Assembly: GCA_013146195.2 (NCBI GenBank)
Contig: CM028377.1
Span: 34,911,632-34,975,631 of the forward strand
DNA from: Codonopsis lanceolata
Lineage: Eukaryota > Streptophyta > Magnoliopsida > Asterales > Campanulaceae
Reading direction: 5' to 3'
DNA length: 64,000 bases
Numbering within the stretch: position 1 is the stretch's first letter; the number at the start of each line of letters is the position of its first letter. This document shows, piece after piece, positions 11,933-24,900 of this stretch. The notes beneath the pieces were generated by a model. The model worked only from the letters and a program-made list of their open reading frames with translations, did not search any database and was not told the DNA's origin. The position numbers and the translations under genes were made by a program.

Positions 11933-13900
11933 ATGGCACAAACACACTATATCTGCCTACATCTAATGCTAACCACGTCCCAATATTGGACGAAGGTCAT
12001 TTTGATGTATGGAAGGATAAAGTAATGAGATTCATGAACTCTATTGACAACAGTTATGGAAATGTGTCACTGCAGTCAACATATACCAATGAAGGCAAAT
12101 CTTCTCGCCTCCATCGCTTGGGAACCCCCAGAAGTTCCTAAAGAAGAATCGAATGGACAAGATGGGCAGGAGGGCGATAGAAAGCTGGTTGAACTTGTGA
12201 TAAAGCAATCAACATAATCACCCACTCTCTAGACACAAGCACATACCGACAAGTGATTCGATGTACAAGCTGCGAAAGAGATGTGGGAAGCTCTTGTAGA
12301 ATACTTGGAGGAGACCAAGACACAAGAGACAACAGAAAATATACATACATCCAAACAGCGGTTTGATTCTTTCAAAAGGATCCTAAGGAAACCTTGAGAC
12401 AAGCATACGATCGATTCAATGAGGTAATAAATAGTTGCTTTTCTCTTGGTAAACGTATGACAAAAAGGAAATGAACATGAGGTTTCTAGGCTCTCTAGGT
12501 AGCTTATGGCATGTGAAGACCACGGCTATGAAAGAATCTAAAAACTTAAGCGAGATGACTCTTCGTAGTCTCTACGCAAGTTTAAAGGTTTATGAACTTG
12601 AAGTTAATCAAGCTCTAGAGCAAGACAAAGCAGTTCGAAGCGTGTCTTTGCCAGCCCATGGTCGAAGAAATCATTGTTGAAAACAAACCCTACTTCTTCC
12701 CCTGTGAAAATGATTTTTTATCGATGAACAATTTGCTATGTTTGTTAAGCGATTTCAAAAATTTGCAAAATATGGAAGAAAGAACACCCACCAACAACCT
12801 TTCGGGAAGATTGGTGAAAGCTCATCAAGGAAGAGCTTGTGTGTTATAGCGTAGAAAACACTGGTCATTTGCCTCAAAGTGTCAAAGCCAAAATTTGAAG
12901 CATACCGAAAACCCTCGTTTAGAAAATTTCAAAAACAAAAGGTATGTTGGTGAAGACATAGAAGATAAACAGGTTGCTACATGGTTTGAACCGATTCGAG
13001 AAAGAGGAGGAAGAGGATTGTGAGCAAGCTAACATATGCTTAATAGCTCATGATTCATGTCCTACCTATGACTCACGAAAATGAAGTTGTAGTTTCACCA
13101 AGTCCTTTGGACAAAAATGAAACCAGGCGATGATAGCTTGATGAGGAAGAACTTCTCAAGGATAATCGGGATATGCTTGAAGAATTTAATTCCTTTAGAG
13201 TAGCCTATGTTAAAGCGGCCAAGCGTGAAAACTTACAATGAGAAATCTTTGATGGCAGTGAGATTGAAACTCTCAATAGTTATCAACAAGAAATATCAAG
13301 CGAAGGAAGAAAACAAATTTCTTCATGACAAAATTGTCTGTTGAGCACATCAAAGGACTAGACCTAGAGAAATTGCCTTGCAAAACAATTGACTCTGGAA
13401 TAGCTCCGAGATGCATAGAAGAAATCCTTTCAAGCCAAAAAATCTAGCTATGATAAAGCCAGCCGTGGATATTGAGATGTCTGAAATGATCTCTTGCATT
13501 AGAAGCCTGCAGGTAACTGTCGGGTTTTGTAGGTAAACAGACAAAGGCTTGCTGTTGAAGGTAAACTTAAAGGTATTCTCTGAGATCCTCTGGGCTTATC
13601 AACGGCTAAAGCTAAGTGCGGTAATAACCTACCTAGGAAGATTCGAAAGAAACCAATTAAGTCTAAAATCAACAAAGCGAACCAAAATGGATCTAAGAAA
13701 GGAATGATCATAAGCACTCTTGGATGAAGAATCTACTTGACTCTCTGGACTTTTCATGTCATTCTTTAAAGTTCACCCCAAGATCACGAGGACCTAGTTC
13801 TCTCAGAGGTCAGCAGTATGGGTTGCAAAGGTTGCTAATCCTTAGGACCCATAAAGGGTACCTTGTTTTGCTTTAACTCTTGTCTGAGGAATGCTTCATG
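11933..13900 (+). pseudogene. Copia gag, heavily frameshifted
   Basis: ATG at 11933. Piecing frames together by eye gives a Sirevirus-type gag start (NANHVPILDEGHFDVWKDKVMRFMNSID, 11965-12050), an ETLRQAYDRFNEV-like stretch near 12390-12425, and a zinc knuckle relic (CY..ENTGH) at about 12839-12880 in which two cysteines are lost to a substitution and a one-base deletion. Frame changes occur every 50-150 bases, mostly single-base indels rather than stop substitutions. Gag would form the virus-like particle; nothing usable is encoded. Confidence 0.7.
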
Positions 13901-16667
13901 GCTATAGAATCGAAAAACAAAGACATCGGTACTTAGGCGGTGGGCTGTTCAAGGCATATGGTGAGGAGCAGTCTTCTTACTGAATAAGCGAAGCAAAAGG
14001 ACCCCTGATTATCTTCGGAGACAATGCAAGAGGAAAGACAATTGGATATGGCTCAATTACTAGAGGAAGTCTCTCATCAACAAAGTTTCTCTAGTAAGTT
14101 TAAAGCACAATCTTACGAGCATATCACAGTGCGACAAAGGACTTCTATGCCAATTCAATTCCAACCGTGCTACATCGAGAGCAGGTGAATGGTGCTCTCT
14201 GATCTTGATAGGCAATAGACAAGGAAGCGTCTATGTGGGACTTAAATCTTCTAGGGAGATTCTCAGGCTGTGTCTAGTAGCCAACAATGTTCGTGACAAG
14301 CCTTGGCACGGCGTCTCGATCACCTCGACTTGAGCACCAAGCTCTCCAAAAATGGGCTTGTCGAGGTCTACCTACGGTGTCTGCCGATCATGACAGAAGT
14401 TGTAAAGCTTGTCAACTAGGAAAACTTTCCAAGTCTTCCTTCAAAAGAAAGTCTGTTTATCAACAAATAGACCTCTTGACTTACTGCATATGGATCTCTT
14501 TGGACCTATAGGTCGGTATTTAGGAGACAAGTACACACTTGTAGTAGTTGATGACTACTCTAGATTCACTTGGATTGAAACTATGACATCTAAAGATGAA
14601 ACATATGATCTAGTCAGCACTTTTTAGAAGACTTCAAACTCAAAAGCTTGAAGACATTTGTGACATAAGATCGGACAATGGCTTGGTTCAAAAACAATGG
14701 TGTAGAAAATCTTTGCGATGACCATGGGATCGGTCACAACTTCTCTGCTTGGCCGGTACTCCTCAACAAAATGGTGTAGGCGAGCGGAAGAAACAGAACA
14801 GATTGAAGCGGCTAGAACAATCTTTGGCGAAGCTAAACTTAGAAGTATTTAGGCGGAAGCGATCAACAACTGCTTGCTTTACCCAAAATAGATCCACAGT
14901 AAACAAGTTTCATAATAAAACTCCATATGAAATATGGAGAGAAGATCCCAAACATTGGATTTCTTAAAATCTTCGGTTTGTAAATGTTTTATTCTTTACA
15001 ATGGAAAAGAATCTGAGAGGAAAGGGTGATGCAAAATCGGAGGAAGAATTTTTTTAAGGATATTCAAACATTGAAAAGCATTCGCATTTCATTAAATCTA
15101 ATTTAAAAATCTTAGAATACGTGCATGTTTCTTTTTGATGAATATGACTTGTTAGAGCCTAGAAGGCTCGAGCGTTGCTAATGATTACGATAATGATGAG
15201 GCAGTACAAATTCAGCATCTACTTCTTATCGAACGGCAAATGCAGAACCCGTAATATCTGGAAATAATAGGTAGAAGAGAGACACTCTCAGATACAGATA
15301 ACAACTCTTACTGACTGACCACATCTCTTGTTGTTTACCCCAGCACCTTCTGAGATATCTCATCCTTCTTGTTCACGAGAAAATGAAAGTTTTGAAGACT
15401 CTATTTCTTCGAACGATTTTGGTGAATCTCCTTCTCAACCAACTCAGGAATTCTTAAAGGGAAGAATCCACCGGAAGTGATCTTCCTCCAAGCGTTATCG
15501 AAGCAAGAGATCATCCCATTTCTCAAATCATTGGTGATCTCAATACGGAGTTCGTGCGAGAAATAAGGTTCGAGAAGAACGTTGTTTGCTTACGCATTTG
15601 TATCGGAACTTCGAACCAAAGAAGATTGATGAAGCCATCGAAGATCATAAGCTGGATTGAAGCTATGCAGAAGAAGTTGAACCGGTTTGAAAGATGTAAG
15701 GTGTGGAGCTTGGTTCAAGCAGGCGATCATCCGTCATCGGCACCAAGTGGGTATTCGAAAATAAAGAGATGAAGATGGAAATGTCACGAGAAACAAAGCT
15801 AGATTAGTTTGCTCAGGGCTACCGACGGGAAGAAGGAATTGACTTTGATGAAACTTATTTGCTCTGTTGCTTGACTAGAAGCAATCGAGAATCTTTCTAG
15901 CTTATGCCTCGTTCATGGACTTCAAAGTGTATCAGATGGATGTTAAGAGTGCCTTTCTGAATGGTGATCTTCGAAAGCTGTATCGTGGAACAACCTCCGA
16001 GGATTTGTCATCTCGACAAAGCTGGGCCACGTCTACGACTCAAGAAAGCTCTACGGCTGAAGCAAGCTCCTAGAGCTTGGTATGAAACTCTATCCAAGTT
16101 CTTAATTGAACAAGGATTCGAGAGGAAGAATCGACACTACTTTATTCATCCTCAAGCACAAAGGCCATTCTCTTACAGTACAAATCTATGTGGGCGACAT
16201 TATCTTTGGATCAACTAACAAAGCTTGTGTAAAAGATTCGAAAGGCGATGCAAAGCAAGTTCGAGATGAGCATGATGGGTGAACTTACCTATTTTCTAGG
16301 GCTGCGAGATACAACGGACTTGAGACGGAATCTTCATCGGCCAAACCAAATATGCTGAAAGGAACTAATCAAAAGTTTGGTCTTGATTGACCAAAAGTTT
16401 GAAACTCCAATGTCTACCGTGCCATCTTGACAAAGATGAAAAGGAAGCGAGAACATGACCAAATGCAGGAATCATAGGTTCACTTCTTTACCTTCTTGCT
16501 AGTCGACGACATTATGTTTCTTTGTTTGTGTTTGTGCTAGATTTGAGGCGAGATCGAAAGGAGTCACATTTGCTGGCATAACGTATCATCGGATATGTTT
16601 CAAAAACAACAAATCTAGGCATCACGGTATTCAAAATCCAACAACTTCAATCTAGTTGGATACTGGG
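13901..16667 (+). pseudogene. Copia pol, heavily frameshifted, cut by N gap
   Basis: Readable in pieces: protease remnant GCSRHMV near 13940-13960; pre-integrase CKACQLGKLSKSSF near 14400-14445; integrase TLVVVDDYSRFTWIETM (14535-14585) and GTPQQNGVGERK near 14756-14790 (catalytic Glu present); RT with VYQMDVKSAFLNGDL (about 15927-15970), KQAPRAWYETLSKFLIEQGF, and the active-site box read as YVGD near 16185-16196 instead of YVDD; RNase H start SNNFNLVGY at 16636-16663, where the assembly gap begins. Dozens of small indels separate the pieces. It is clearly related to the copia remnant at 2775-6148. Confidence 0.82.
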
Positions 16668-16767
16668 NNNNNNNNNNNNNNNNNNNNNNNNNNNNNNNNN
16701 NNNNNNNNNNNNNNNNNNNNNNNNNNNNNNNNNNNNNNNNNNNNNNNNNNNNNNNNNNNNNNNNNNN
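16668..16767. other. Assembly gap (100 N)
   Basis: Exactly 100 N, the usual placeholder for a gap of unknown size. Copia pol stops at its left edge and gypsy-like sequence starts at its right edge, so sequence is missing and the join is not proven. Confidence 0.99.
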
Positions 16768-17800
16768 CCAGCGTCCTTCAATGCTGGAGCAGATTCCTCC
16801 ACCTCTCCAGAGCAACACTTGACCAACTTTAGATTAGGCTTATTTTGCTCGACTGCAGGCTTTGCTATCTTCTAGTTTTCTTTTTTGTAATTCCCAATCT
16901 AACCATTAAACTTGATGTTTGTTGGCCAGTTTTCCCTTACATTTGCTTCGATTGAGTTGTTTGTTTGCGATAACTTTTTTTCTCACTCGTATCTTTTTTG
17001 TCATTCGTTAATACAAGTGCTAGTGCTCCCAGGAAAATATATCGAGCAAAAATTCACTCCCAAACAAAGTGACTTATAAACAATAAGGCCGATAAAGCAT
17101 TCTAATTATTTAGATTGAGATGTTAGAATATTTTAAATGCTTGGATCGACGAGGCTTATAGTGAGTGTGCTTCAGAGAAGGCGCAGCGGGCAAGGCCCAA
17201 CTTTCAATTGGCAACCAATAGCAGAACAAGGCCTTTGCTCGATGTGGGTAGAGGCGATTCTTGGTATATCTTCTGGTGTCAAGATATACGGTTAACGGTG
17301 TTACTCGGTCATATAGGAATCAGGAAGTTAATGTCGCTACAGGTGAATTTGTGGCTTAGGCGAGCATCCTAGTATGTGAACGGGCGTGGCCGCACCTCCC
17401 CAGAGGATGAGTTCCACGACTACTAGGGGTTTTTATAATTTTGGCCAGGGCATGGCCTCGTGCGCTTTCAGGCGGCGGCGAGAATCTGAATCAAACATAT
17501 AAAATAATTGAATAACGGATTCATTGAAACTTTGAAAATTTTGAGGCTGGTGAATATGACAACAACTTGCCTTTTATTGATAATTGATCGATGACCCTCA
17601 ACGGGGTGAGTCTGCCACTTTTGTTTCCTCGACCTAGGGATAGTACTTTTTGAGGTGATCTGCGTACGAGGATATTCGGAGTCTTTTCATACAAGTGCGG
17701 GTGTGTATGTGCTTACTCACGTATTCGGTAACTCGGAAGGACCTCCCGATTAGGAGGCGACTTCCCATTTACTTGCCCAGATGACCGGATTACTTCAATT
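16768..17800 (-). other. Probable 3' part of Ty3-gypsy element, no domain recognised
   Basis: The first ~35 bases after the gap ('ccttcaatgctggagcagattcctcc') resemble the gag segment at 21511-21540 ('ccttcaatctttggagcagatcctcc'), suggesting a second gypsy fragment or a misjoin. The remainder to 17800 has no readable domain on either strand. By position it would be the 3' untranslated part or LTR of the minus-strand gypsy element. Confidence 0.35.
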
Positions 17801-17847
17801 TTTAGTCTTAGATCCCAACGAGAGAAGGCTGCGCCTCGGACTCTTTA

Positions 17848-18627
17848 TCATGGTGAGCTTTGCCCTCGTTTGTAGTTGACCATTACAGTCGTGCATCCGG
17901 CCTCCTTTCTTCTAGCGAGGTCTAAGTCTATGGCAGACAGGCGATTGATACCTTTCATTTGTAATCTGCGAACCGGTAGCCAAAGCCATTTCCAGGATCG
18001 TAGCCTCGACCCGTAGGTAAGTGCGAGCAGTTTCCGGTTGGTCCCGAGCAGTTGTTCTAACGCCAGGCCAGGTGCTCTTACGCCCACTTTCTGCTCGCCC
18101 TTCTAAATTCCGTTTAAGGGGCGTGCGAGAACTTGTTTGTTCGCGGCTTCCGTTGCCTTGAGGGTAAGCAGGCGATTGCCGGTGCTTCACGCCAGGCGAC
18201 ACATTCTGGCGTGAACTTGTCAGAAGGCGGAGTCCCATGATCGATCGATTGCTCAGAGCTGAAATGCGCACATACCCAGTGCGTACACAAACTTGATGAT
18301 ATTCGCCTCGAGGAATTTTGGCCAAGGGCTTTGCCTCAATCTCCGCCGTGAAGTAATCTATGGTGACCTGGCGTATTTGTATTTGTGTGTGCGGCGGAAT
18401 GGGCCGATCGATCGATTCCCACATGTCGAAGGGCCGGTCGCAACGGCTGAGGTTTGCACATAGTGGATGGAAGCCTTGGTATGTCGGCGTATCTCGGCAT
18501 TTGTCACGTCGCGAGCATACTTTTCGATCCTTTGAAGGGTAATCCATAGTATCACTCGCGGAGACCTTCTGCTAGGGCTCTTGTGCGGGTGGCCGCCACA
18601 TTCCCCAATGTACTTCATACAAAACAC
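17848..18627 (-). pseudogene. Gypsy integrase fragment
   Basis: Encodes on the minus strand the integrase core start VTIDYFTAEIEAKPLAKI (about 18310-18363), equivalent to the family's IDYFTKWIEAKPLAKI with a corrupted KW. Sequence further left in the same direction (about 18180-18220) corresponds to the region after the second catalytic Asp but is out of register. No complete DDE triad is readable. Confidence 0.72.
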
Positions 18628-20050
18628 CTCGGTTAGCTCACGGGGAGTGCGCTAGCGAAGCATAGGTCTGACCCTAGATCGCTTGTATAAGATTCTGAGC
18701 TACAGAGTACCGGCAGACTTGGCCAGTTTGTTGGCCTTGACCTTACTGCGGGCGAGGAATTCACTGCTCGATGTAATCTTTATAGTCATCAATCCAACCG
18801 GCATGGCTCGATGTCCATAATTATAGGTCTATCGATCGGGGAACAATATTAACGATCATTCCGGGGGTTGAGCAAAGCAGTTATCCTCGGCTATCTTGGA
18901 CAAATGTCTGCTGCATATTATGCCTTTCGATCAATCTGATCATTTCCCAAAACTTGAAATTTTTCAAGATTTCCTTGACCCGACTCATGATATGACCGAG
19001 GTAGGGTGGTGCACCATGTATTCCCCCTTTGGACTGGTTCAGACATTTGTGAATCAGGTCTAACTGTGAGCGACTTCAGCCCATATTCAGAGCCTTTGAT
19101 AATTCAATAGGCCATTGGATCAGGAGGCTTCAGTCTGTGGGAGACTCTTAGAGAGGATGCAGGCTAAAACTCATTTGTCCATCGCGATCCCAGATGGTCT
19201 TTGTTTCAACAAGAACTCTGCATTTTGACGTCTCAAACTCCTAAGATTGACTTGTTTCGGCTTCGAAGTAGGCAATAAGCTTGGCTTTGATTATTTAGTA
19301 GCCTTATCAAACTCAGATAGGCAAGTTGATACTTTTGATCTATATGGGGTTTGTCATAGGACATGAAAATGGAAGCCCTTAAAGGCCAGTATTTTCGGTC
19401 AATTCAAATAAGGCTCACAGGGCACAGGTGGTGAGATCATCTCGGCTCTCACTAATAAAATAAACCGAGAACATCGAAGAAGGAGCACTTTTTGGAAATG
19501 AGAGAAATGAAGAAGCTTTAAAAGCAAATGAATAGCCTTTGTCTTGTGAAACATTCCACATTGGCTTTATATCTTTTGGCTTCTGACTTCCCGCTGGATA
19601 AGCTTGCATGTTGATATCTATAAATTCAAGTGTTGGTATTGTTTTGATATGTCATCTATGTAAACCTATATTCACTATTTGAGGCCGAACACTTATTGAC
19701 CATGTAGTGGCTCTTTTTGAGGCCCAAGGGCATCATTTATAACAATCAGGGCATAGATAGACTCTGGCAGGAGGCATGGCCTTCCGATTTTAATTTTTGC
19801 TGGGATATCTTTGGATTGATGATGATTTCTTCAACTCGCCCTCTGATTTAAGATCTATGGGGCTCGTCCAGGACATGAAGTGTCGGCTCAATATCCGTGG
19901 TTTAGCCGCTTCTCCCTCAAGGCTTAGAAAGGCCCGGGGCCAAAGCTTGCTCGAGATTCTTTCTCGGAGTTTGCTCTGCTCTGAGCTTGCTCTTGAGGCT
20001 TACATGGGCTTCGCCGCTTCATGGGTCTCTCGAGCTCAATGTTGTTGACC
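18628..20050 (-). pseudogene. Gypsy reverse transcriptase / RNase H fragment
   Basis: Landmarks on the minus strand are MPLGLK (about 19717-19735, family form MPFGLKNAGATYQRLVN) and the catalytic box YIDD (codons TAC ATA GAT GAC at 19651-19662). The rest is broken by frameshifts; RNase H should lie in 18.7-19.2 kb but its catalytic residues are not identified by eye. Confidence 0.72.
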
Positions 20051-20052
20051 GG

Positions 20053-20600
20053 TCAAGTGGATGCCGGGAGTAGGCTCGCCACGGATATCGTCAGCCCGAT
20101 CGGAGGTCCACACCTGCTTAGAACTGCTGCTGGTGATCGACGAAATGTCCACAATCGGCTGTCGGTTTTTTTTCTTCCGAGCTTCCTGACATACTCCCAC
20201 ATTGCTCTGGGGCTTTCAGTTGAGATCCCCACTCCATTTTTCTCGTATAGAACTTGGCTTTCGGTGGGGAATGGAGGTGACCATCCGAATTTGGCCATCG
20301 CCGAGCACCTAAAATGCGCTTGTACGCGATTTTAGGTCGATCACTAAGAATGTGACCATCTCAATCCGGGTTTGGGCCCCATCACCCATAAACACTTCTA
20401 GCTCGATCGTGCCCTTGACGCCCACCTCGGTGGTTGGTGAACCCTTCCAACTTTCCCAAATAAGGTTTGAGCATGGTGTCTGGAAACTCCAAACCCTTGA
20501 AGCAGGAATAGTACATAATGTCCCTGCACGCTCCTGTATCCAATAAAACTCTGTGAACCTGCCAGTTATTGACGAGGCAGGAAATGACCAGGGCTGCTCG
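20053..20600 (-). pseudogene. Gypsy protease and protease-RT linker fragment
   Basis: VHRVLLDTGACRDIMYY on the minus strand at about 20510-20570 contains the aspartic protease DTG triplet. It is followed by a KGLEFPDTMLKP-like stretch and, in 20053-20298, MAKFGWSPP...EKNGVG, matching the LAKF...KFPTxNGVG segment that precedes RT in plant gypsy polyproteins. Single-base indels interrupt it. Confidence 0.75.
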
Positions 20601-20842
20601 ACGCCAATGGAGTGCTCGCTAACTCGGCTGCGAGAAAAACATATGCTCGCTCCCCCCAGATCGATGGAGCGTTGACCGCCCTAGACAAGGAATAAATATG
20701 TTTCCCGAGCTTTGTGTATTGACGGGAGCTCCTCCTGAATCATGTTTATCACCCCGAAACCGAGGGCCCGCCACCTCTTCCTCTTGGGGGTCTTCTTGAT
20801 CATTGTTGGCATTGTTTCCCCCTCGCCTTTTTTTGAAGCGGT

Positions 20843-23800
20843 CTAACTTGCCTGCGCATTGATCAATTTTTTGATCTCCCTCTTCAACACTTTACTGCCC
20901 CTCGCTGGTGTGGCTGCTGCCATGGTGGTATTCACAAGATTTTGTGTTGTCTCGAGTATACCGAGCTCTGGATCAAGAGGATAGGGATAGGCAAGGCATC
21001 TCCCACAGAGCATGATCTCTGAGGAGGCGAGGCATTTGCTCTGGGGAGGAAGAGTTGATCTTGTCAAGCCCGATATCGCTTCGGTATACCGAGAATTGAA
21101 AGCCTTCGAGCAGCCTCTTGCTTTCACTGGCCTCCTCCTCTCGCGACCACCTGCCTTTCTCGCCCCTCAAGCATCGATCGAGAGAGCACACATTCTCCTA
21201 CGGGGAGTAGGTGGATTCCAAGGTTCGCGGCCATTTTCTCTCGTCGACCTTTGCCAAAGATTCCACTCGTCACGTGAGTATAGTGGGGACCAATGATGGA
21301 ACCGGGCCTCCTCGTAGAGGCGCCGAACGCCCACTCACCATGGTCTTCATGTCGACACCCCCGACCAGCCTAGGCCTAAGGACATGATTGACGCCACGTG
21401 CAAAATAGGGCACTATAGCATCGCTCATGCCTCGGCCAAAAGCGGGCGTCAACTTAAAGTCATCCTCGGGCCATGGATTTCTTATAGTCTTCCATGCTAG
21501 CTTTCTGGCTGGCCCTTCAATCTTTGGAGCAGATCCTCCACATGCCTCCCATCTTTGACGGCTTGCATCTTCGGCCAAAGCGCTTCTCTACTTGCAGACG
21601 GTCCCTTTGCTCCACGGCCAGATCGCTTTGAGCTTTTTCCGTGTCGGCTTGATTCTTTCTTCACCGCCGACCAAGTCTTTCTTTGCAGCCAGATAGGTCA
21701 CCGCTCGGGCGACCAACTTCGTGATTGCGCCGAACACTCGGCTTCCTTCTTGGCCGCCGCTCTGGACCTCCAACTCGTCACCAAAGCGAGCCACCGCTCA
21801 ACCTTCTTTTGGCAAGGCCCTCATTGGCCGCCGCCGTCCCGCTTCATGAGCCGCTCTTTCTCCTCGTTGCATACCTATCATAGATATTGGTACAGTGTAG
21901 CGATCCGCTGACAAGGGAAAGATAATCGACACATGGGAGAAGCAAAAGAAGGGACAAACCAATTCAAAAGCCTTACCTCGCTCAGCATAGTCCCACGCTT
22001 CCCAACCAGACGTGGCGCCGCATCTCTATCCCTGCAAGATCATCATGTAGCGCTTTCAATTATACCTTTCCCTACCAAGCCGCCCAAGCTTCCACGAGCA
22101 TAAAGGTCGATGCCTCCCAATAATGGGGCATCGCCAGAATTCTTTCACCACGCCTGGCAAAGACCGGTAATGAGGCATCTGAACCCGCGCTTCCAGTCGG
22201 CTGCCCAACCGAAGCTGAGACAGATAGTCCTACCGGTGAGCAGAAAGGCAGGCCTGGACTCAGGCGACGACGAACCTCCCGAGCGAGGGTAGGGAGGAGG
22301 GAAAGGCTCTTCTTCCTTTTCCCTTTCCCCGGCATCTTTAGCAGTGAGGCACCACGAGAGATGTCTGCACCCGCTTGCCCTAAAGTATCCTCAACGACCG
22401 CCGCGGTCTCCGGCCGCACCACCTCTTTCGCGGAGGGACGATGACTTTGGGCACCGGTTTTCTTAGTCTGGGCTTATGGCCTTGCCCAAGCCCGGTGTTT
22501 TCTTGGCCTGGGGACCAAAAGGCACTTTAGGCGAGCCACGTGGTCGTTTCACCTTCAAGTCACCGGTGCCTGAGTTTGTAGCTTCTAGCCTTCAACAAGG
22601 CCACATTCTTCATCCCCGAAATAAGGAGAGCGAAATGGGGTCAATACTTAACAATGCGAGCTAGTTACAAAGAAAAGCGAAAACAAGGAAAAATTGCGTT
22701 AAAAACCATCATGGTCTTTCATAAGGCAGCCTGCTAGCCTCCGCCGCCCAGCGTTGGCACTCAACACATTCGCTTGAACATGTTGCGTGGCGCCGCCCCA
22801 ATAAGGATGGGGTCTCTCGCACATGGATCGAAGGGGCTCGCATCGTGATCTCGCCCTCATCACACCGGCCAGCATAAGTTGCGCGGATTACAAACAGCCT
22901 CCTTCCAATCGAGAAGGAATTGCCGGCCAACGCGCTTCTCATTCTCTTCTATTACCCCACTGGCTTCGTGGTGGCCAATCTGACAGCTTTCTCCCGAGCT
23001 AAAGTCCCGTTTTGAAGCCTGGGGATTTTGACTTCGGCCGAGGTAGTGGGCATAAACCGGCCGACTCGGGATTCTATGAATAAGACCTCCTATCCCAAGA
23101 GTCCACCTTCCCTGAACTTCGAAAACGCCTCAAAAAGTTAGAATTGGCCCTTACTCTCGATCCTCCCACCGCGCTCGGGGCAAAACAAACAACTTTCCGA
23201 GCAAATACATGTCCTGGCTCGATCCTAGCAACCGCACGCCATCCGTGAAAGCGAGTAATGGCTCTGACGGTGTTCAACATCGATCATTTGGAATTTCGCC
23301 TCGAGCAAAAAGTCAACCAAGAAAGGCTCTAGTGGGAGACGCAATTCAACTCTGAAAAGTCGGCAAAAAATATAACTTCATTCCCTTGCTCACGGGAAAG
23401 TTTCATATTCACTCGGCACGCCCATTTTATTCGCCCTAATAAGTCGAGTCGATCCCGAGGACGTGAGCCAGCGGCCACTTTATCCGCCGTGTCCAATGTA
23501 GCTCAAATAGGCTGCATAACGGCTTTCATCCGCGTTAACGCACTGGCCGGGCTCTTCTTCTTCTTCGGCCTCCTCTCGATTCTCTCTTCAACGGAACCAC
23601 TACTGGGGCCACCCCTTCTCGGTCAAGAAGCGGGCAATGGGGACTCTATCGTGGCCGATTTGTTTCTTCGAGGCCGCCTCCACTCGAGAAATGCGACCAG
23701 CTTTTCTTAAAACGCGAGCAAGCGGCAAATTGTCCGCCTCGTCGCATCGAGGCCTCCGCCAAATCTATTGGTTCAAACCTTGCTCGCCTACCAATCCTCC

Positions 23801-24083
23801 GCAAGCCGCTTCGGCCGAGGCCCCGCCGGCAACAAAGCCACTCCACACTCTCCTCGCTCGCTCAATCCTCTCGCTAGAAGAATCAATCAGTCTACCACTC
23901 TGGGTTCGCGACATGCCTTCGAACCTGCCTACCTGGCCACGATTCGACACCCTCTTCAAGGCCAACGCTAATGAGGGAGACTTCTCGCTCAAGCGAGTCA
24001 TTCCTCCCACCATAACCGAAGGCCTCGCGGCCGTTATCTTACATGTCGACATCTACAAAGAGATCGAGGAAGATGGCCATTAG
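20843..24083 (-). pseudogene. Gypsy gag region, frameshifted
   Basis: Minus-strand pieces: a KREIKKLINAQ segment (about 20855-20890) corresponding to the basic stretch before the INMI motif of these polyproteins (GVINMI about 20736-20755); 21270-21578, with MQAVKDGRHVEDLLQRLKGQPE readable in a neighbouring frame around 21500-21570; and charged, alanine-rich sequence to about 24050. The exact gag start is not determinable. The plus-strand ORFs here are shadows. Confidence 0.55.
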
Positions 24084-24329
24084 CATTCTGCCCGGACAAC
24101 TGAAGAAAGAGTAAAGAAGCCCTAAGTCTAGGTCAATCCTAAAGGGGTCACGCCCGCCTAGCGAACAAGGCCACGGGTTCTATTCCTCGATCTCTACCTA
24201 AGGGCGGTCTTACCTTTCTTAAACCCTAGTGAAATCATAAAGAAAGGAAAGAAAGAAACCAGAAAGACCAGCAAACACAAGCGAAAGGGGGCGAGAGCTT
24301 ACTGTTGTTTTCTGGAACGGTAGGCCTTC

Positions 24330-24900
24330 GAATAAGATAGACATGAAAAACAATTTATAAGACAAGTAAGTAAACAACTTGAGAAATTAACTGGCTGACA
24401 CTTAAGTAGATTGAAACTGCTTAAGTGCTAGAACAGTTTGTAAAAACTGAAGAGATAAAAAAAAACAAAGCAGTTGAAGTGCTTCACAGTATAAACTGTT
24501 ACATCCACTACCAAGTTGGTCAAATTTGGATTTTTAAAGTGCACTAATATTATTAATAATCTAAGTGATAACTAATGGATCAGTATACAACAAAGATCGA
24601 CGGTCCTTATGGAATATGATTCAGAATCAATCACACTCGTGAGACAATCAATTGATTCCTAGAAGAATAAGAAAGAAGTAAGAAATATCTAAACAATGAT
24701 TGTAAAAACAAATAACTAGAAGAGAATAGAAATCAAAGGCTTTGTCTAGCTAATGTTTTGGCTGAGACACTTCAATAGAGTAATTTCCTTGTGAGAGTAT
24801 GAACGCTTCAATGTTTTCAAAAATTTGTTTCCAAGGTCTTTAAATAGGGTTGCTTTTTGATTCAAACAGTTGGAGGCAAGATTTGAATATTAAATCTAAT
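24330..24900 (-). repeat. Copia LTR remnant, minus strand
   Basis: The reverse complement of about 24480-24600 matches the LTR block at 10415-10540 and 11476-11595: a 'gatccattag' segment, 'gtgcac', and 'ttggtagtggatgtaac'. It is a third member of the same LTR family, inverted, between the gypsy remnant and the flotillin promoter. Ends are not defined. Confidence 0.65.

Larger units (their letters stand above)
17801..24300 (-). mobile_element. Shattered Ty3-gypsy element, minus strand
   Basis: Reading leftward, the order is gag (about 24.1-20.9 kb), protease (20.5 kb), reverse transcriptase (about 20.0-19.3 kb) and integrase (about 18.6-17.8 kb): PR-RT-RH-INT, which defines Ty3-gypsy. The gag-protease linker and lack of a visible chromodomain suggest the Tat/OTA group rather than chromoviruses (inference). 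GC content is distinctly higher than the surroundings. Frames break every few tens of bases by small indels. ORFs on both strands in 19.8-24.1 kb are shadows of this element. Confidence 0.8.

Noticed and set aside
16615..16818. ORF spanning the N gap
   Set aside because: Half of it is unknown sequence; it does not exist as evidence.
21555..24083. Plus-strand ORFs of 118 and 148 codons in the gypsy block
   Set aside because: They lie antisense to gag sequence; long shadow frames are expected in this GC-richer, stop-poor DNA and no family is recognised.
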